From assembly GCA_018713205.1 (NCBI GenBank), contig DVFN01000055.1:1-43446 (forward strand): 43,446 bases of DNA. The letters are read 5' to 3'. Shown in pieces: positions 24,716 through 34,351 of the stretch. Below the pieces are notes generated by a model, which worked only from the letters and a program-made list of their open reading frames with translations, did no database searches and was not told where the DNA came from. The stretch comes from Candidatus Avoscillospira stercorigallinarum. GTDB lineage: Bacteria > Bacillota > Clostridia > Oscillospirales > Oscillospiraceae. A program made the position numbers and the translations under genes. Within the stretch, counting starts at the first letter, position 1, and every line of letters starts with the position of its first letter.

Positions 24716-25770
24716 ATTCCCACGGCGGCGATTTGAACTGGGCAAAAACACAATATGCCGGGGAAATCCTGGACTTTTCGGTCAACTGCAACCCCCTGGG
24801 GACGCCCCCGGCGGCGGTGGAGGCGGCCCGGGCCGCCCTGTCGGACACCGGCTGCTACCCGGACCCGGCCTGCACCGAGCTCCGGGCGGCCATCGCGGCT
24901 ATGGACGGGACTGACCCGGACCGGGTCTTCTGCGGCAGCGGCGCGGCGGAGGTGATCTTCCGTCTGGCCCTGGCCCTGCACCCCCGGACCGCCCTGCTGA
25001 CGGCCCCGGCCTTCTCGGAGTACGAGACCGCCCTGACCCGGGTGGGCTGCGCCTGCCGGTTTCACACCCTGCGGGAGGGAGAACACTTCGACGTCACGGA
25101 CCGCATTCTCGCGGACCTCACCGAGGCCGTGGAGCTTCTCTTCCTCTGCACCCCCAACAACCCCACGGGCCGGTGCATCGAGCCGGACCTGCTGGCGCGG
25201 ATTTTGGAGAAATGCGAGGCCGTGGGCGCGTACCTCATTGTAGACGAATGCTTCCTGCCGCTGGCGCGGAGCGGGCCCGGCATGGCCCCGCTGCTGCCGG
25301 AGCATCCGAAGCTGATTCTGCTCCGGGCCTTCACCAAGAGCTACGCGGTCCCGGCTCTGCGGCTGGGCTACTGTCTGGCCGACCCGGACTTGATTGCCCG
25401 GCTGGAGACCTGGGGGCCCTGCTGGAACGTCTCCGGTCCCGCCCAGGCGGCGGGGCTGGCCTGCTGTGATCTGCCCCAGTGGCCGGAGCAGGGGAGAGCC
25501 CTGCTGGAGACGGCGCGGCCCTCGCTCCAACGGGGCCTGACGGCCCTGGGCTGCCAAGTGGTCTCCGGCGAGGCCAACTATCTCCTGTTCCGGCTGCCCG
25601 GGGTCACCGATCTGAAGGCCCGGATGCTGGGCCGGGGCATTCTGCTGCGCAGCTGCGCCAACTACCGGGGGCTGGGGCCCGACTGGTACCGGACGGCGGT
25701 GCGGACGCCCGGGGAAAATCAAATCTTACTCGACACATTGGCGGCGGTGCTGGCCGCCGGGGAGGCGTAA
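24709..25770 (+). CDS. cobD: L-threonine-phosphate decarboxylase CobD
   Basis: A 353-aa PLP enzyme converting L-threonine phosphate to (R)-1-amino-2-propanol phosphate, the linker of the nucleotide loop. The PLP lysine is Lys210 in [22 protein letters not shown] and [10 protein letters not shown] are aminotransferase-fold hallmarks. It overlaps cbiB and is 2 nt from cbiP. No PduX-like L-threonine kinase is present in the window. Confidence 0.92.
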   Translation: MVNSHGGDLNWAKTQYAGEILDFSVNCNPLGTPPAAVEAARAALSDTGCYPDPACTELRAAIAAMDGTDPDRVFCGSGAAEVIFRLALALHPRTALLTAPAFSEYETALTRVGCACRFHTLREGEHFDVTDRILADLTEAVELLFLCTPNNPTGRCIEPDLLARILEKCEAVGAYLIVDECFLPLARSGPGMAPLLPEHPKLILLRAFTKSYAVPALRLGYCLADPDLIARLETWGPCWNVSGPAQAAGLACCDLPQWPEQGRALLETARPSLQRGLTALGCQVVSGEANYLLFRLPGVTDLKARMLGRGILLRSCANYRGLGPDWYRTAVRTPGENQILLDTLAAVLAAGEA

Positions 25771-25772
25771 TC

Positions 25773-27263
25773 ATGGCAAAACCCATTATGGTCCAGGGTA
25801 CCACGTCCAACGCGGGCAAGAGCTTTCTGGCCGCGGCCCTCTGCCGCATCTTCCGCCAGGACGGCCACACCGTGGCCCCCTTCAAGTCCCAGAATATGGC
25901 CCTCAACTCCTTTATCACCGGCGAGGGCCTGGAGATGGGCCGCGCCCAGGTGATGCAGGCCGAGGCCGCGGGCATCGCCCCCAGCGTGAAGATGAACCCC
26001 ATTCTCTTGAAGCCCACCAACGACACCGGCTCCCAGGTCATCGTGGGCGGCGAGGTCCGGGGGACCATGTCGGCCCGGGACTACTTCGCCATGAAGAAGA
26101 CCCTGATCCCCGACATTCTGGCCGCCTACAACAGCCTTTCCGCCGACCACGAAATCCTGGTGCTGGAGGGCGCGGGCAGTCCGGCGGAGATCAATTTGAA
26201 GTCCGACGACATCGTCAATATGGGCATGGCCAAGCTGGCCAAGGCCCCGGTGCTGCTCTGCGCCGACATCGACCGGGGCGGCGTCTTCGCCAGCCTCTAC
26301 GGCACCGTGGCCCTGCTGGACCCCGACGAGCGGGCCATGGTCAAGGGCCTGATTATCAACAACTTCCGGGGCGACAAGACCATTCTGGACCCCGGCGTGA
26401 AGATGCTGGAGGATCTGACCGGCATCCCGGTGGTGGGGGTGGTGCCCCATATGACCGTGGACCTGGACGACGAGGATTCTCTCACCGCCCGCTTCGGCCG
26501 CGGCGGCAAAAAGGCCCCGCTGGATATCGCCGTGGTGCGGCTGCCCCGGATCTCCAACTTCACCGACTTCAACGCCCTGGAGCGGCTGGACGCGGTGTCC
26601 CTGCGGTATATCGCGTCCCCGGCGGAGCTGGGCAGCCCCGATGCGGTGATTCTCCCCGGCACCAAGAACACCATGGACGACCTCCGGTGGCTCCGGCAGA
26701 GCGGCCTGGAGGCGGCGATTTTGAAGCACGTCAGCCGCGGCGGGGCCTTGGTGGGCATCTGCGGCGGCTACCAGATGCTGACGGATTTGATCTCCGACCC
26801 CGAGGGGGCAGAGGCAGGCGGCGAAATTCGCGGCATGGGCCTGCTGCACGGCGAGACCCTCTTCTACGGCGAGAAGTCCCGGACCCGGGTCACCGGCGTG
26901 GTGCAGGGGGCCCAGGGGATCTTTGCCGGGCTCAACGGCGCGGCCTTCGAGGGCTATGAGATTCACATGGGCCGCACCACCGGCGACATCGGCTTTGCGT
27001 CCCTGACCCGGGACGGCGCGTCCAGCCCCGACGGCATGGCCGCGGGCAGCGTCTGGGGCAGCTACGTCCACGGCATCTTCGACAAGGGCGCATTCGCCCG
27101 GGCCTTTGTGGACTGCCTCTTGAAGGCCAAGGGCCTGGAGGGGACCGCCGACGTGGAGGACTGGGAGACCTATAAAGCCCGGCAGTACGACATCCTGGCC
27201 GACGGCGTGCGAAAGGCCCTGGATATGGACCAGATTTATCGGATTTTGGAGGAAGGCATATGA
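25773..27263 (+). CDS. cbiP: Cobyric acid synthase CbiP
   Basis: A 496-aa glutamine amidotransferase that amidates the b, d, e and g side chains of adenosylcobyrinate a,c-diamide. The P-loop-like GTTSNAGKS lies at 9-17, with KSQNMALNS following. The glutaminase domain has [11 protein letters not shown] with catalytic Cys330, and a YVHGIFD block holds the His. GGGGAGG at 25759-25765 supports ATG 25773. The stop overlaps cbiC by 4 nt. Confidence 0.96.
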   Translation: MAKPIMVQGTTSNAGKSFLAAALCRIFRQDGHTVAPFKSQNMALNSFITGEGLEMGRAQVMQAEAAGIAPSVKMNPILLKPTNDTGSQVIVGGEVRGTMSARDYFAMKKTLIPDILAAYNSLSADHEILVLEGAGSPAEINLKSDDIVNMGMAKLAKAPVLLCADIDRGGVFASLYGTVALLDPDERAMVKGLIINNFRGDKTILDPGVKMLEDLTGIPVVGVVPHMTVDLDDEDSLTARFGRGGKKAPLDIAVVRLPRISNFTDFNALERLDAVSLRYIASPAELGSPDAVILPGTKNTMDDLRWLRQSGLEAAILKHVSRGGALVGICGGYQMLTDLISDPEGAEAGGEIRGMGLLHGETLFYGEKSRTRVTGVVQGAQGIFAGLNGAAFEGYEIHMGRTTGDIGFASLTRDGASSPDGMAAGSVWGSYVHGIFDKGAFARAFVDCLLKAKGLEGTADVEDWETYKARQYDILADGVRKALDMDQIYRILEEGI

Positions 27264-27904
27264 AAATCGAACTGGCGCGGGTGGCCCCCGCCGACATTGA
27301 AGCCCGCAGCATGGAGATCATCCGCTCGGAGCTGAAGACGCCCCTGGACCCGGAAAACGAGGCGGTGATTCTCCGGGCCATCCACACCACCGCCGATTTT
27401 GACTATGCCGAGACGCTGACCTTCTCCCCCGGCGCGGTCCGAAAGGGCGTGGAGGCATTGCTGCACGGGGCCAGCGTGGTCACCGATACCACCATGGCCC
27501 TCTCGGGCATCAACAAGCGGGTCCTTCATAAGCTGGGGGGCGAGGCGTATAATTTTATCGCGGACCCGGAGGTGGCCCAGGCCGCCAAGGACCGGGGCGT
27601 CACCCGGGCCACGGTCAGCATGGAGCACGCCGCCGCCCTGGGGAAGCACCTGATTTACGCCATCGGCAACGCCCCCACGGCCCTGGTCCGGCTCTATGAG
27701 CTGTGGCGGGAGGGGCAGCTGCCGGAACCGGCCCTGATTATCGGCGTGCCCGTGGGCTTCGTCAACGTGGTGGAGGCCAAGGAGCTGATCTGCACCATGG
27801 ACTGCCCCTACATCGTGGCCCGGGGCCGCAAGGGCGGCAGCAATCTGGCCGCAGCCATCGTCAACGCCCTGCTGTACACCGCATCGAAGAACGAAAGAGA
27901 GTGA
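27260..27904 (+). CDS. cbiC: Cobalt-precorrin-8 methylmutase CbiC
   Basis: A 214-aa enzyme that moves the C11 methyl to C12, giving cobyrinate. The catalytic His is His42 in [32 protein letters not shown] and [14 protein letters not shown] are family blocks. It starts inside the cbiP stop and ends 5 nt before the cbiK-cbiL fusion. Confidence 0.95.
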   Translation: MKIELARVAPADIEARSMEIIRSELKTPLDPENEAVILRAIHTTADFDYAETLTFSPGAVRKGVEALLHGASVVTDTTMALSGINKRVLHKLGGEAYNFIADPEVAQAAKDRGVTRATVSMEHAAALGKHLIYAIGNAPTALVRLYELWREGQLPEPALIIGVPVGFVNVVEAKELICTMDCPYIVARGRKGGSNLAAAIVNALLYTASKNERE

Positions 27905-27909
27905 CCGCC

Positions 27910-29373
27910 ATGAAGCAAGCGATTTTGGCCGTATCCTTCGGCACCACCTATCCCGACACCCTGGAGAAGACCATCGCCGCCACCGAGGCCGCCCTGGCCG
28001 AAGCCTACCCCGGCTGGCCGGTCTACCGGGCCTTCACCAGCGGCATGATCCTCAAAAAGCTCCGGCAGCGGGACGGCGTGGAGATCGACAACGTGGCCCA
28101 GGCCATGGCCCGGCTGGAGCGGGAGGGCTATACCCAGGTGGCGGTCCAGTCCACCCATGTGATGCACGGCGAGGAATATGAGAAGATGCTGGCCCAGCTG
28201 GAGCCCTACAAGCTGACCATGGAGATTGCCGTGGGCGCGCCGCTGCTCCACGCCCAATCCGACTACGAGGCCGTGGCCGACGCCCTGCTCTCGTGGCTGC
28301 CCCTGCCCGCCGACGGGGAGGCGCTGGTCCTGATGGGCCACGGCACGGCCCATTTCGCCAATTCCGCCTATGCCCAGATGGAGCACGTGCTCCAGAGCCG
28401 GTGCCCCCGAATCTACATCGCCACGGTGGAGGGCTATCCGACCCTGGATTCCGTGGCGGAGCAGCTACAGCGGCAGCCCGAGATTCGCCGCCTGACCCTG
28501 GCCCCCTTTATGCTGGTGGCCGGGGACCACGCCCGCAACGACATGGCCGGCGGCGAGGACTCCTGGAAGGAAGTGCTGGAGGGCAAGGGCTACGAAGTAG
28601 CCTGCATTTTGCAGGGCCTGGGCGAGTGTCCCGCCATTCAGAAGCTCTTCGTGGCCCACTGCGCCGAGGCCATGGAGCGGCTGCGCCGGGGCGGCAAGCT
28701 CTACGGCGTGGGCGTCGGCCCCGGCGACCCGGAGCTCCTGACCCTCAAGGCGGTGCGGGTACTGCGGGAGGCAGACGTGGTCCTGGTGCCCGACTCGGTG
28801 AAGGCCGATAAGACGGCCCTCCATATCGCCTCGGCCTACCTCCAGAACAAGACCGTGGAGACCGTCACCACCCCCATGGTCCGGGACAAGGCCGTGGTGG
28901 ACGCGGCCTATACCGCCGCCGCCGACCGGATCTGCGCCCTGCTGGACCAGGGCAAGCAGGTGGCCTTCCTGACCCTGGGCGACCCGACGGTCTACTCCAC
29001 CTATATGTACATCCACGAAAAGGTGCTGGCCCGGGGCTACGACGTGGAGGTGGTGCCCGGCGTGCCCAGCTTCTGCGCCGCCGCGGCACGGCTGAACCTG
29101 TCTCTCTGTCAGGGGTCCGAGCCGCTGCTGATCGTCCCGGCCTCCCACGGGGCCGAGGGGCTGCTGGACGTCAAGGCCAACAAGGTCTTTATGAAGGCGG
29201 GCAAGTCCATTCTGGAGCTCCAAAGCCAGCTCCGGGATCGGGGCCTGCTGGACCACGCGGCCATGGTGGAGAACTGCTCCATGGAGAACGAGCGCGTCTA
29301 CCCCCGCTTCGCCGACCTCCAGGAGGCCAGCGGCTACTTCTCCCTGGTCATCGCCAAGGAGGGGTGGAAATGA
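27910..29373 (+). CDS. cbiKL: CbiK-CbiL fusion: anaerobic cobaltochelatase and cobalt-precorrin-2 C20-methyltransferase
   Basis: A 487-aa two-domain protein. Residues 1 to about 260 are CbiK, which inserts Co2+ into sirohydrochlorin. AVSFGTTYPDT, FTSGMILKKLRQRDG and the histidines His144 (MGHGTAHF) and His207 (VAGDHARNDM) coincide with the two active-site histidines of Salmonella CbiK. Residues about 262-487 are CbiL, which methylates C20 of the product (GVGVGPGDPELLTLKAV, LTLGDPTVYSTYMY, VPGVPSFCAAAA). The fusion joins two consecutive steps. The ATG at 27910 is preceded by a purine-rich AAGAGAG. An in-frame GTG at 27901 overlaps the cbiC stop and is a less likely start. The stop overlaps hemA. 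Confidence 0.93.
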   Translation: MKQAILAVSFGTTYPDTLEKTIAATEAALAEAYPGWPVYRAFTSGMILKKLRQRDGVEIDNVAQAMARLEREGYTQVAVQSTHVMHGEEYEKMLAQLEPYKLTMEIAVGAPLLHAQSDYEAVADALLSWLPLPADGEALVLMGHGTAHFANSAYAQMEHVLQSRCPRIYIATVEGYPTLDSVAEQLQRQPEIRRLTLAPFMLVAGDHARNDMAGGEDSWKEVLEGKGYEVACILQGLGECPAIQKLFVAHCAEAMERLRRGGKLYGVGVGPGDPELLTLKAVRVLREADVVLVPDSVKADKTALHIASAYLQNKTVETVTTPMVRDKAVVDAAYTAAADRICALLDQGKQVAFLTLGDPTVYSTYMYIHEKVLARGYDVEVVPGVPSFCAAAARLNLSLCQGSEPLLIVPASHGAEGLLDVKANKVFMKAGKSILELQSQLRDRGLLDHAAMVENCSMENERVYPRFADLQEASGYFSLVIAKEGWK

Positions 29374-30788
29374 GCCTGACCATGTCCGGCCTGGACTGCC
29401 ACCGGACGCCCCTGGCCCTCCGGGAGCAGCTGGCCTTCTCCGGCGAGGGGCTCCGGCGGGCGTTGGACCATCTGCGGGACCAGCCCGGCGTCACCGGCTG
29501 CGTGCTGCTCTCCACCTGCAACCGGACGGAGCTCTATCTGACCGGCGACAGCGAGACCCCTTGGCGGCTCCTGTGCCGGGTGGCCGGGGTCAGCGAGGAG
29601 CAGCTGCGGCCCTATTTCGAGACCCGCACCGGCCTGGACGCCGCCCGGCATCTGACCGAGGTGGCCTGCGGCCTCCACTCCCAGATCCTCGGCGAGGATC
29701 AGATCATCACCCAGGTCCGCACGGCCCTGGACGCGGCCCTGGAGGCCCGGACCGCCGATCCGGTGCTGGCGGCCCTGTTCCGCCACGCGGTCACCGCCGG
29801 GAAGCGGGCCAAGACCCAGGTGTCCGTCACCCGGGACGCGCCGTCCCTGGGCGGCCAGTGCCGCGACGTGCTCCGGCGGGAGCTGGGGACCCTGGATGGC
29901 AAGCGCGTCTTAGTCATCGGCAACGGCCAGATGGGACGGCTGGCCGCCGAGACCCTGCGGGCCGCCGGGGCCCAGGTGTCCGTCACCCTGCGGACCTACC
30001 GCCACGGCGAGACCGTGGTCCCCGCCGGGTGCGGCACCGTGCCCTATGAGGACCGCATCGCCGCCCTGGAGGGCATGGACGCGGTGATCTCCGCCACCAC
30101 CAGCCCCCACTACACCCTGACCAAGCAGCAGCTGGAGACCGTGGTCCGCCGTCCGAGCATCGCCGTGGATCTGGCCGTGCCCCGGGATATCGAACCCGCC
30201 TGCGCCGCCCTCCTGACCTGCTACGACACCGACGCCCTGGGCGCGGCGGGGCCCGGCAGCCCCGAGGAGAAATCCGCCCTGGAGAAAATCGCCTGGGAGG
30301 AGCTGGAGCGGTTTCACCAGTGGCTCCGGCGGCAGACGGCGGCGGAGCGGCCGCTGCGCTTTCCCATCTTCCTGGACCTCAGCGGGAAAAAGGTGGTGCT
30401 GGTGGGCGGCGGGGCCATCGCGGCCCGGCGCATCGGCGTGCTGCGGCAATTCGGCTGCGAGATCACGGTCATCGCTCCGACCCTCTCCTGCCGGGCCGAC
30501 GATCTCACTTGGCTGGCCCGGCCCTACTGTGAAGGAGATTTGGAGGGCGCGGCCCTGGCCATCGCCGCTACCAACGACCGGTCGGTGAACCGCCGGGTCG
30601 GCGAGGACGCCAAGGCCCTGGGCATCCCCGTGTCCGTGGCCGACTGCGAGGCCGAATGCAGCTTCTATTTCCCCGCCATCTGCGTCGGGGACGGACTGGT
30701 GGCCGGGGTCGTCTCCGAGGGGAAGGACCACCACCGGACAGCGCGGGCGGCCAAGGCCATCCGCAAGGTATTGGAGGAACTGCCATGA
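29370..30788 (+). CDS. hemA: HemA-SirC fusion: glutamyl-tRNA reductase with precorrin-2 dehydrogenase domain
   Basis: A 472-aa fusion. The N-terminal part is glutamyl-tRNA reductase: catalytic Cys50 in STCNRTELY, GLHSQILGEDQI, and the NADPH domain with VIGNGQMGRLAAETL and DLAVPRDIEP. Residues about 331-472 are a SirC/Met8-like NAD-binding domain (KKVVLVGGGAIAARRI, AATNDRSVNRRV) that oxidises precorrin-2 to sirohydrochlorin. The usual C-terminal dimerisation domain of about 100 residues is nearly missing; only one helix (EKIAWEELERFHQWL) lies between the two parts. The ATG at 29370 is 7 nt after AAGGAGG (29356-29362); the GTG at 29364 is rejected. It provides both the first step of tetrapyrrole synthesis and the step before cobalt insertion. 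Confidence 0.92.
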   Translation: MSLTMSGLDCHRTPLALREQLAFSGEGLRRALDHLRDQPGVTGCVLLSTCNRTELYLTGDSETPWRLLCRVAGVSEEQLRPYFETRTGLDAARHLTEVACGLHSQILGEDQIITQVRTALDAALEARTADPVLAALFRHAVTAGKRAKTQVSVTRDAPSLGGQCRDVLRRELGTLDGKRVLVIGNGQMGRLAAETLRAAGAQVSVTLRTYRHGETVVPAGCGTVPYEDRIAALEGMDAVISATTSPHYTLTKQQLETVVRRPSIAVDLAVPRDIEPACAALLTCYDTDALGAAGPGSPEEKSALEKIAWEELERFHQWLRRQTAAERPLRFPIFLDLSGKKVVLVGGGAIAARRIGVLRQFGCEITVIAPTLSCRADDLTWLARPYCEGDLEGAALAIAATNDRSVNRRVGEDAKALGIPVSVADCEAECSFYFPAICVGDGLVAGVVSEGKDHHRTARAAKAIRKVLEELP

Positions 30789-31663
30789 ATATCAAAATCG
30801 GCAGCCGGGAGAGCCGTCTGGCGGTAATCCAGAGCCAGCTGGTCATGGACGCCATCGCCGCGGCCCATCCCGACGTGACGCTGGAGCTGGTGACCATGAA
30901 GACCACCGGCGATAAAATTCTCGACCGCACCCTGGAGCAGATCGGCGGCAAGGGCCTCTTCGTCCGGGAGCTGGACCAGGCTCTGCGGGACGGCCGGGCC
31001 GACTTCACGGTCCACTCCCTGAAGGATATGCCCATGGAGACGCCCGAGGACCTGCCTCTGGCGGCATTCTCGGACCGGGCCGACCCCCGGGACTGCCTGG
31101 TGCTGCCCGCGGGCGTGACCCAGTGGGACCGCTCCAAGCCCGTGGGCTGCGCCTCCAAGCGGCGGCAGCTCCAGCTGAAGGCCCTCTACCCGGAGCTCAT
31201 AGTGCAGCCGGTCCGGGGCAATGTCCAGACCCGGCTGAAAAAGCTGGATTCCGGCCAGTTCGGCGCGCTGGTGCTGGCGGCGGCGGGTCTCAAGCGGCTG
31301 GGCCTGGAGGGGCGGATCGCCCGGTACTTCGAGCCCACGGAGCTGCTGCCCGCGGCGGGGCAGGGGATTCTGGCGGTCCAGACCCGGCGGGGCATGGATA
31401 CGGCGGTGCTGGACGCGGTCCGGGACGAGGCCGGAACCTGCTGCGCCCTGGCGGAGCGGGCCTTCGTCCGGGCCCTGGGCGGCGGCTGCACCTCGCCGGT
31501 GGCGGCCTATGCCACCGTGGACGGCGACACCCTGACGTTGACGGGGCTCTACGTCAGCTCCGACGAGACCGTGGTCAAAAAAGAGACCCGGACCGGCCCC
31601 AAGGCTCAGGCGGAAGCATTGGGCGCGGCCTTGGCCCGGGAGATGGGAGGACTGGAACCATGA
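30785..31663 (+). CDS. hemC: Porphobilinogen deaminase HemC
   Basis: A 292-aa hydroxymethylbilane synthase that links four porphobilinogens into a linear tetrapyrrole. The cofactor-binding cysteine is Cys235 in GGGCTSPVAAY. IGSRESRLAVIQS, DFTVHSLKDMP and VRGNVQTRLKKLD are conserved. It overlaps the preceding fusion and the next gene by 4 nt each. Confidence 0.95.
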   Translation: MNIKIGSRESRLAVIQSQLVMDAIAAAHPDVTLELVTMKTTGDKILDRTLEQIGGKGLFVRELDQALRDGRADFTVHSLKDMPMETPEDLPLAAFSDRADPRDCLVLPAGVTQWDRSKPVGCASKRRQLQLKALYPELIVQPVRGNVQTRLKKLDSGQFGALVLAAAGLKRLGLEGRIARYFEPTELLPAAGQGILAVQTRRGMDTAVLDAVRDEAGTCCALAERAFVRALGGGCTSPVAAYATVDGDTLTLTGLYVSSDETVVKKETRTGPKAQAEALGAALAREMGGLEP

Positions 31664-33147
31664 TCGGCAATGTCATTCTGGTGGGCGCGGGTCCCGGCGA
31701 CCCGGGCCTGCTGACCCGCAAGGGCCGCTGGGCCATCCGGCAGGCCCAGGTGGTGGTCTACGACCGGCTGGTCAGTCCGGCCATTCTGGCTCTGATTCCC
31801 GCCGGTGCCCGGACCATCGACGTGGGCAAGGAGGCCAGCCATCACAAGGTGCCCCAGCACGAAATCAACGAGATTTTGCTCCGGGAGGCTCAGGCGGGCT
31901 ATCGCGTGGTCCGGCTCAAGGGCGGCGACCCCTTCCTCTTCGGACGGGGCGGCGAGGAGCTGGAGCTTTTGAAGGCCCACGGCATTCCCTTTGAGGTGGT
32001 GCCCGGCGTCACCTCGGCCCTGTCGGTCCCGGCCTACGCCGGCATTCCGGTGACCCACCGGGACTTCTGCTCGTCGCTGCACATCATCACCGGCCACGCC
32101 AAGGCCGGGGCGGAATTGAAAATCGACTTCGGGGCCCTCTGCCGCACCCAGGGCACATTGGTGTTCCTGATGGGCGTCACGGCCCTGCCGATGATCTGCG
32201 AGGGGCTTTTGAAGGCCGGGATGGACCCGGCCATGCCCGCCGCCGTGGTGGAGCGGGGCATGACGCCGAGGCAGCGGAAGCTGGTCTCCACCCTGGGAGA
32301 ACTGCCCCAGGCGGCCCGGGCGGCGCGGATTGAGAGTCCGGCCATCATCGTGGTGGGAAAGGTCTGCCAGCTCTCGGACCAGTTCGACTGGTTTGACGCG
32401 CTGCCCCTCAAGGGCCGCACCGTGGTGGTGACGCGCCCGAAGGACCGGGCCGGGACCCTCTCGAAGAAGCTCCGGGCCCTGGGGGCCGAGGTGGTGGAGT
32501 ATCCCTGTATCGAGACCGTGGAGCGGGCCGAGAACCCGGCGCTGGACGCGGCCATGGAGCAGCTGGGGCACTATCGCTGGCTGGTGTTCACCAGCCCCGC
32601 CGGGCCGGAGATCTTTATGGAGCGGCTTTGGAAGCGGGGCCTGGACGCCCGGGCCCTGGCGGGTGTGAAGCTGGCGGCCATCGGCCCCAAGACGGCTGGA
32701 GCCCTGGGCCGCTGCGGGCTCCGGGCCGACCTGGTGCCGGAGGTCTACGACTCGGACCATCTGGCCAAGGCGCTGGAGGCCGTGGAGGGGCCGGTGCTCC
32801 TCTGCCGGGCCAGCCGGGGCAGCCAGGCACTGCCGGAACTTTTTTCCGCCCGGGGGATACCCTTTGACGACATTCCGTGCTATGATACGGTATATGAGAG
32901 CCCCGACGCCGGGGCGGTCCTGCCGCTGCTGGAGGGGGAGACCTGGGTGACCTTCACCAGCGCCTCCACGGTCCGGGGCTTCGTCCAGAGCCTTCCCGGC
33001 GCGGACCTTTCTCATGTGCTGGGCCTGTGCATCGGCGAACAGACCGCCCGGGAGGCCCGAACCCACGGCCTGACCGTCCGCGTGGCCCGAGAGGCCACCA
33101 TGGAATCCCTGGTGGAGCTGATTCGGGAAACGGGAGCAGGGGAATAG
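31660..33147 (+). CDS. cobA-hemD: CobA-HemD fusion: uroporphyrinogen-III C-methyltransferase and uroporphyrinogen-III synthase
   Basis: A 495-aa bifunctional protein. Residues 1 to about 245 are SUMT/CobA, producing precorrin-2 ([60 protein letters not shown]). Residues about 250-495 are uroporphyrinogen-III synthase ([44 protein letters not shown]). HemD-domain sequences are always variable, but the order and context make it clear. The fused form is common in Clostridia. GGGAGGA precedes the ATG, and the hemC stop overlaps it. Confidence 0.94.
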   Translation: MIGNVILVGAGPGDPGLLTRKGRWAIRQAQVVVYDRLVSPAILALIPAGARTIDVGKEASHHKVPQHEINEILLREAQAGYRVVRLKGGDPFLFGRGGEELELLKAHGIPFEVVPGVTSALSVPAYAGIPVTHRDFCSSLHIITGHAKAGAELKIDFGALCRTQGTLVFLMGVTALPMICEGLLKAGMDPAMPAAVVERGMTPRQRKLVSTLGELPQAARAARIESPAIIVVGKVCQLSDQFDWFDALPLKGRTVVVTRPKDRAGTLSKKLRALGAEVVEYPCIETVERAENPALDAAMEQLGHYRWLVFTSPAGPEIFMERLWKRGLDARALAGVKLAAIGPKTAGALGRCGLRADLVPEVYDSDHLAKALEAVEGPVLLCRASRGSQALPELFSARGIPFDDIPCYDTVYESPDAGAVLPLLEGETWVTFTSASTVRGFVQSLPGADLSHVLGLCIGEQTAREARTHGLTVRVAREATMESLVELIRETGAGE

Positions 33148-33179
33148 GTGCGGCCCTGGCGGGCCCGCCTCCGGATTCG

Positions 33180-33329
33180 CCGTAGGGGCGCATTATATAT
33201 GCGCCCTGTCCAGGCTGCCGGAACGGCCGGGGCCCGGAACGTAACGCACCGGGTTCGGGCGGATATACAATCCGCCCCTACGGACCCGCCTGCAATGTTT
33301 TCGTAGGGGCGGGGTTGATCCCCGCCCGG
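33180..33329. repeat. Three palindromic repeats between cobA-hemD and hemB
   Basis: Hairpins at about 33180-33206 (inner GCATTATATATGC), 33257-33284 (inner GGATATACAATCC) and 33301-33329 (inner GGGGTTGATCCCC). The last two form an opposed pair with the conserved CGGACCCGCCTGC-type linker. They fill the 220-nt gap before hemB. Confidence 0.9.
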
Positions 33330-33367
33330 AAGGAACGATTTAACATCTTCAAAGGAAGTGTTTTACC

Positions 33368-34351
33368 ATGGAACTTTCCATTCGTCCCCGGCGGCTGCGG
33401 TCTTCGGATACGCTGCGCCGGATGGTGCGGGAGACCCGCGTCTCTCCCGAGAGCCTGATTTACCCCCTCTTTATCGTCGAGGGGGAGAACCTCGTGGAGC
33501 CCATCCCGTCTCTGGACGGCCAGTGGCGCTATTCCCCGGACCGGGTCTGTGAGGCCGTCGAGGCCTGCCGCGCCGTGGGCGTCAACAAGGTGCTGCTCTT
33601 CGGCATCCCGGCCCATAAGGACGCCTGCGGCTCCGAGGCCTGGAACCCCGACGGCGTGGTCCAGCAGGGCATCCGGGCCATCAAGGCCAAGTACCCCGAC
33701 TGCTATGTCATCACCGACGTCTGCATGTGCGAGTACACCGACCACGGCCACTGCGGCATTCTCTGCGGCCACACCGTGGACAACGACAAGACCCTGGAGG
33801 TCCTCTCCAAGACGGCCCTCTCCCACGTCCAGGCCGGAGCCGATATGGTGGCCCCCTCGGATATGATGGACGGCCGCGTGGCCGCCATCCGCCGGATTCT
33901 CGACGAAAACGGCTATGAGACCGTGCCGATTATGGCCTATTCCGCCAAGTACGCCTCGGCCTTCTACGGCCCCTTCCGGGACGCCGCCGGGTCCGCCCCC
34001 GCCTTCGGCGACCGCCGGGGCTATCAGATGGACCCCCACAACCGCCGGGAGGCCATCCGCGAGTGCGCCCTGGATGTGGAGGAGGGGGCCGATATCCTGA
34101 TGGTCAAGCCCGCCCTCAGCTATCTCGACATCATCCGCGAGGTGTCCGACACCTTTGACCTGCCCCTGTGCGCCTACCAGGTCAGCGGCGAATATGCCAT
34201 GATCAAGGCCGCCGGAGCCGCCGGACTCATCGACGAGTACCGGGTCATGTGCGAGAGCGCCCTGTCCATCTTCCGGGCCGGAGCCGGGATTCTGATTACC
34301 TACTTCGCCAAGGAGCTGGCCGAGGCCATGGGGAAGGGGGATCTGGGCTGA
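33368..34351 (+). CDS. hemB: Delta-aminolevulinic acid dehydratase HemB
   Basis: A 327-aa porphobilinogen synthase condensing two aminolevulinates. The Schiff-base lysines are Lys194 (YSAKYASAFYGPF) and Lys247 (MVKPALSYLD), nearly the E. coli positions. The cysteine-rich DVCMCEYTDHGHCGIL indicates the zinc-dependent type. AAAGGAAG upstream supports ATG 33368. The stop overlaps hemL by 1 nt (TGATG). Confidence 0.96.
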   Translation: MELSIRPRRLRSSDTLRRMVRETRVSPESLIYPLFIVEGENLVEPIPSLDGQWRYSPDRVCEAVEACRAVGVNKVLLFGIPAHKDACGSEAWNPDGVVQQGIRAIKAKYPDCYVITDVCMCEYTDHGHCGILCGHTVDNDKTLEVLSKTALSHVQAGADMVAPSDMMDGRVAAIRRILDENGYETVPIMAYSAKYASAFYGPFRDAAGSAPAFGDRRGYQMDPHNRREAIRECALDVEEGADILMVKPALSYLDIIREVSDTFDLPLCAYQVSGEYAMIKAAGAAGLIDEYRVMCESALSIFRAGAGILITYFAKELAEAMGKGDLG

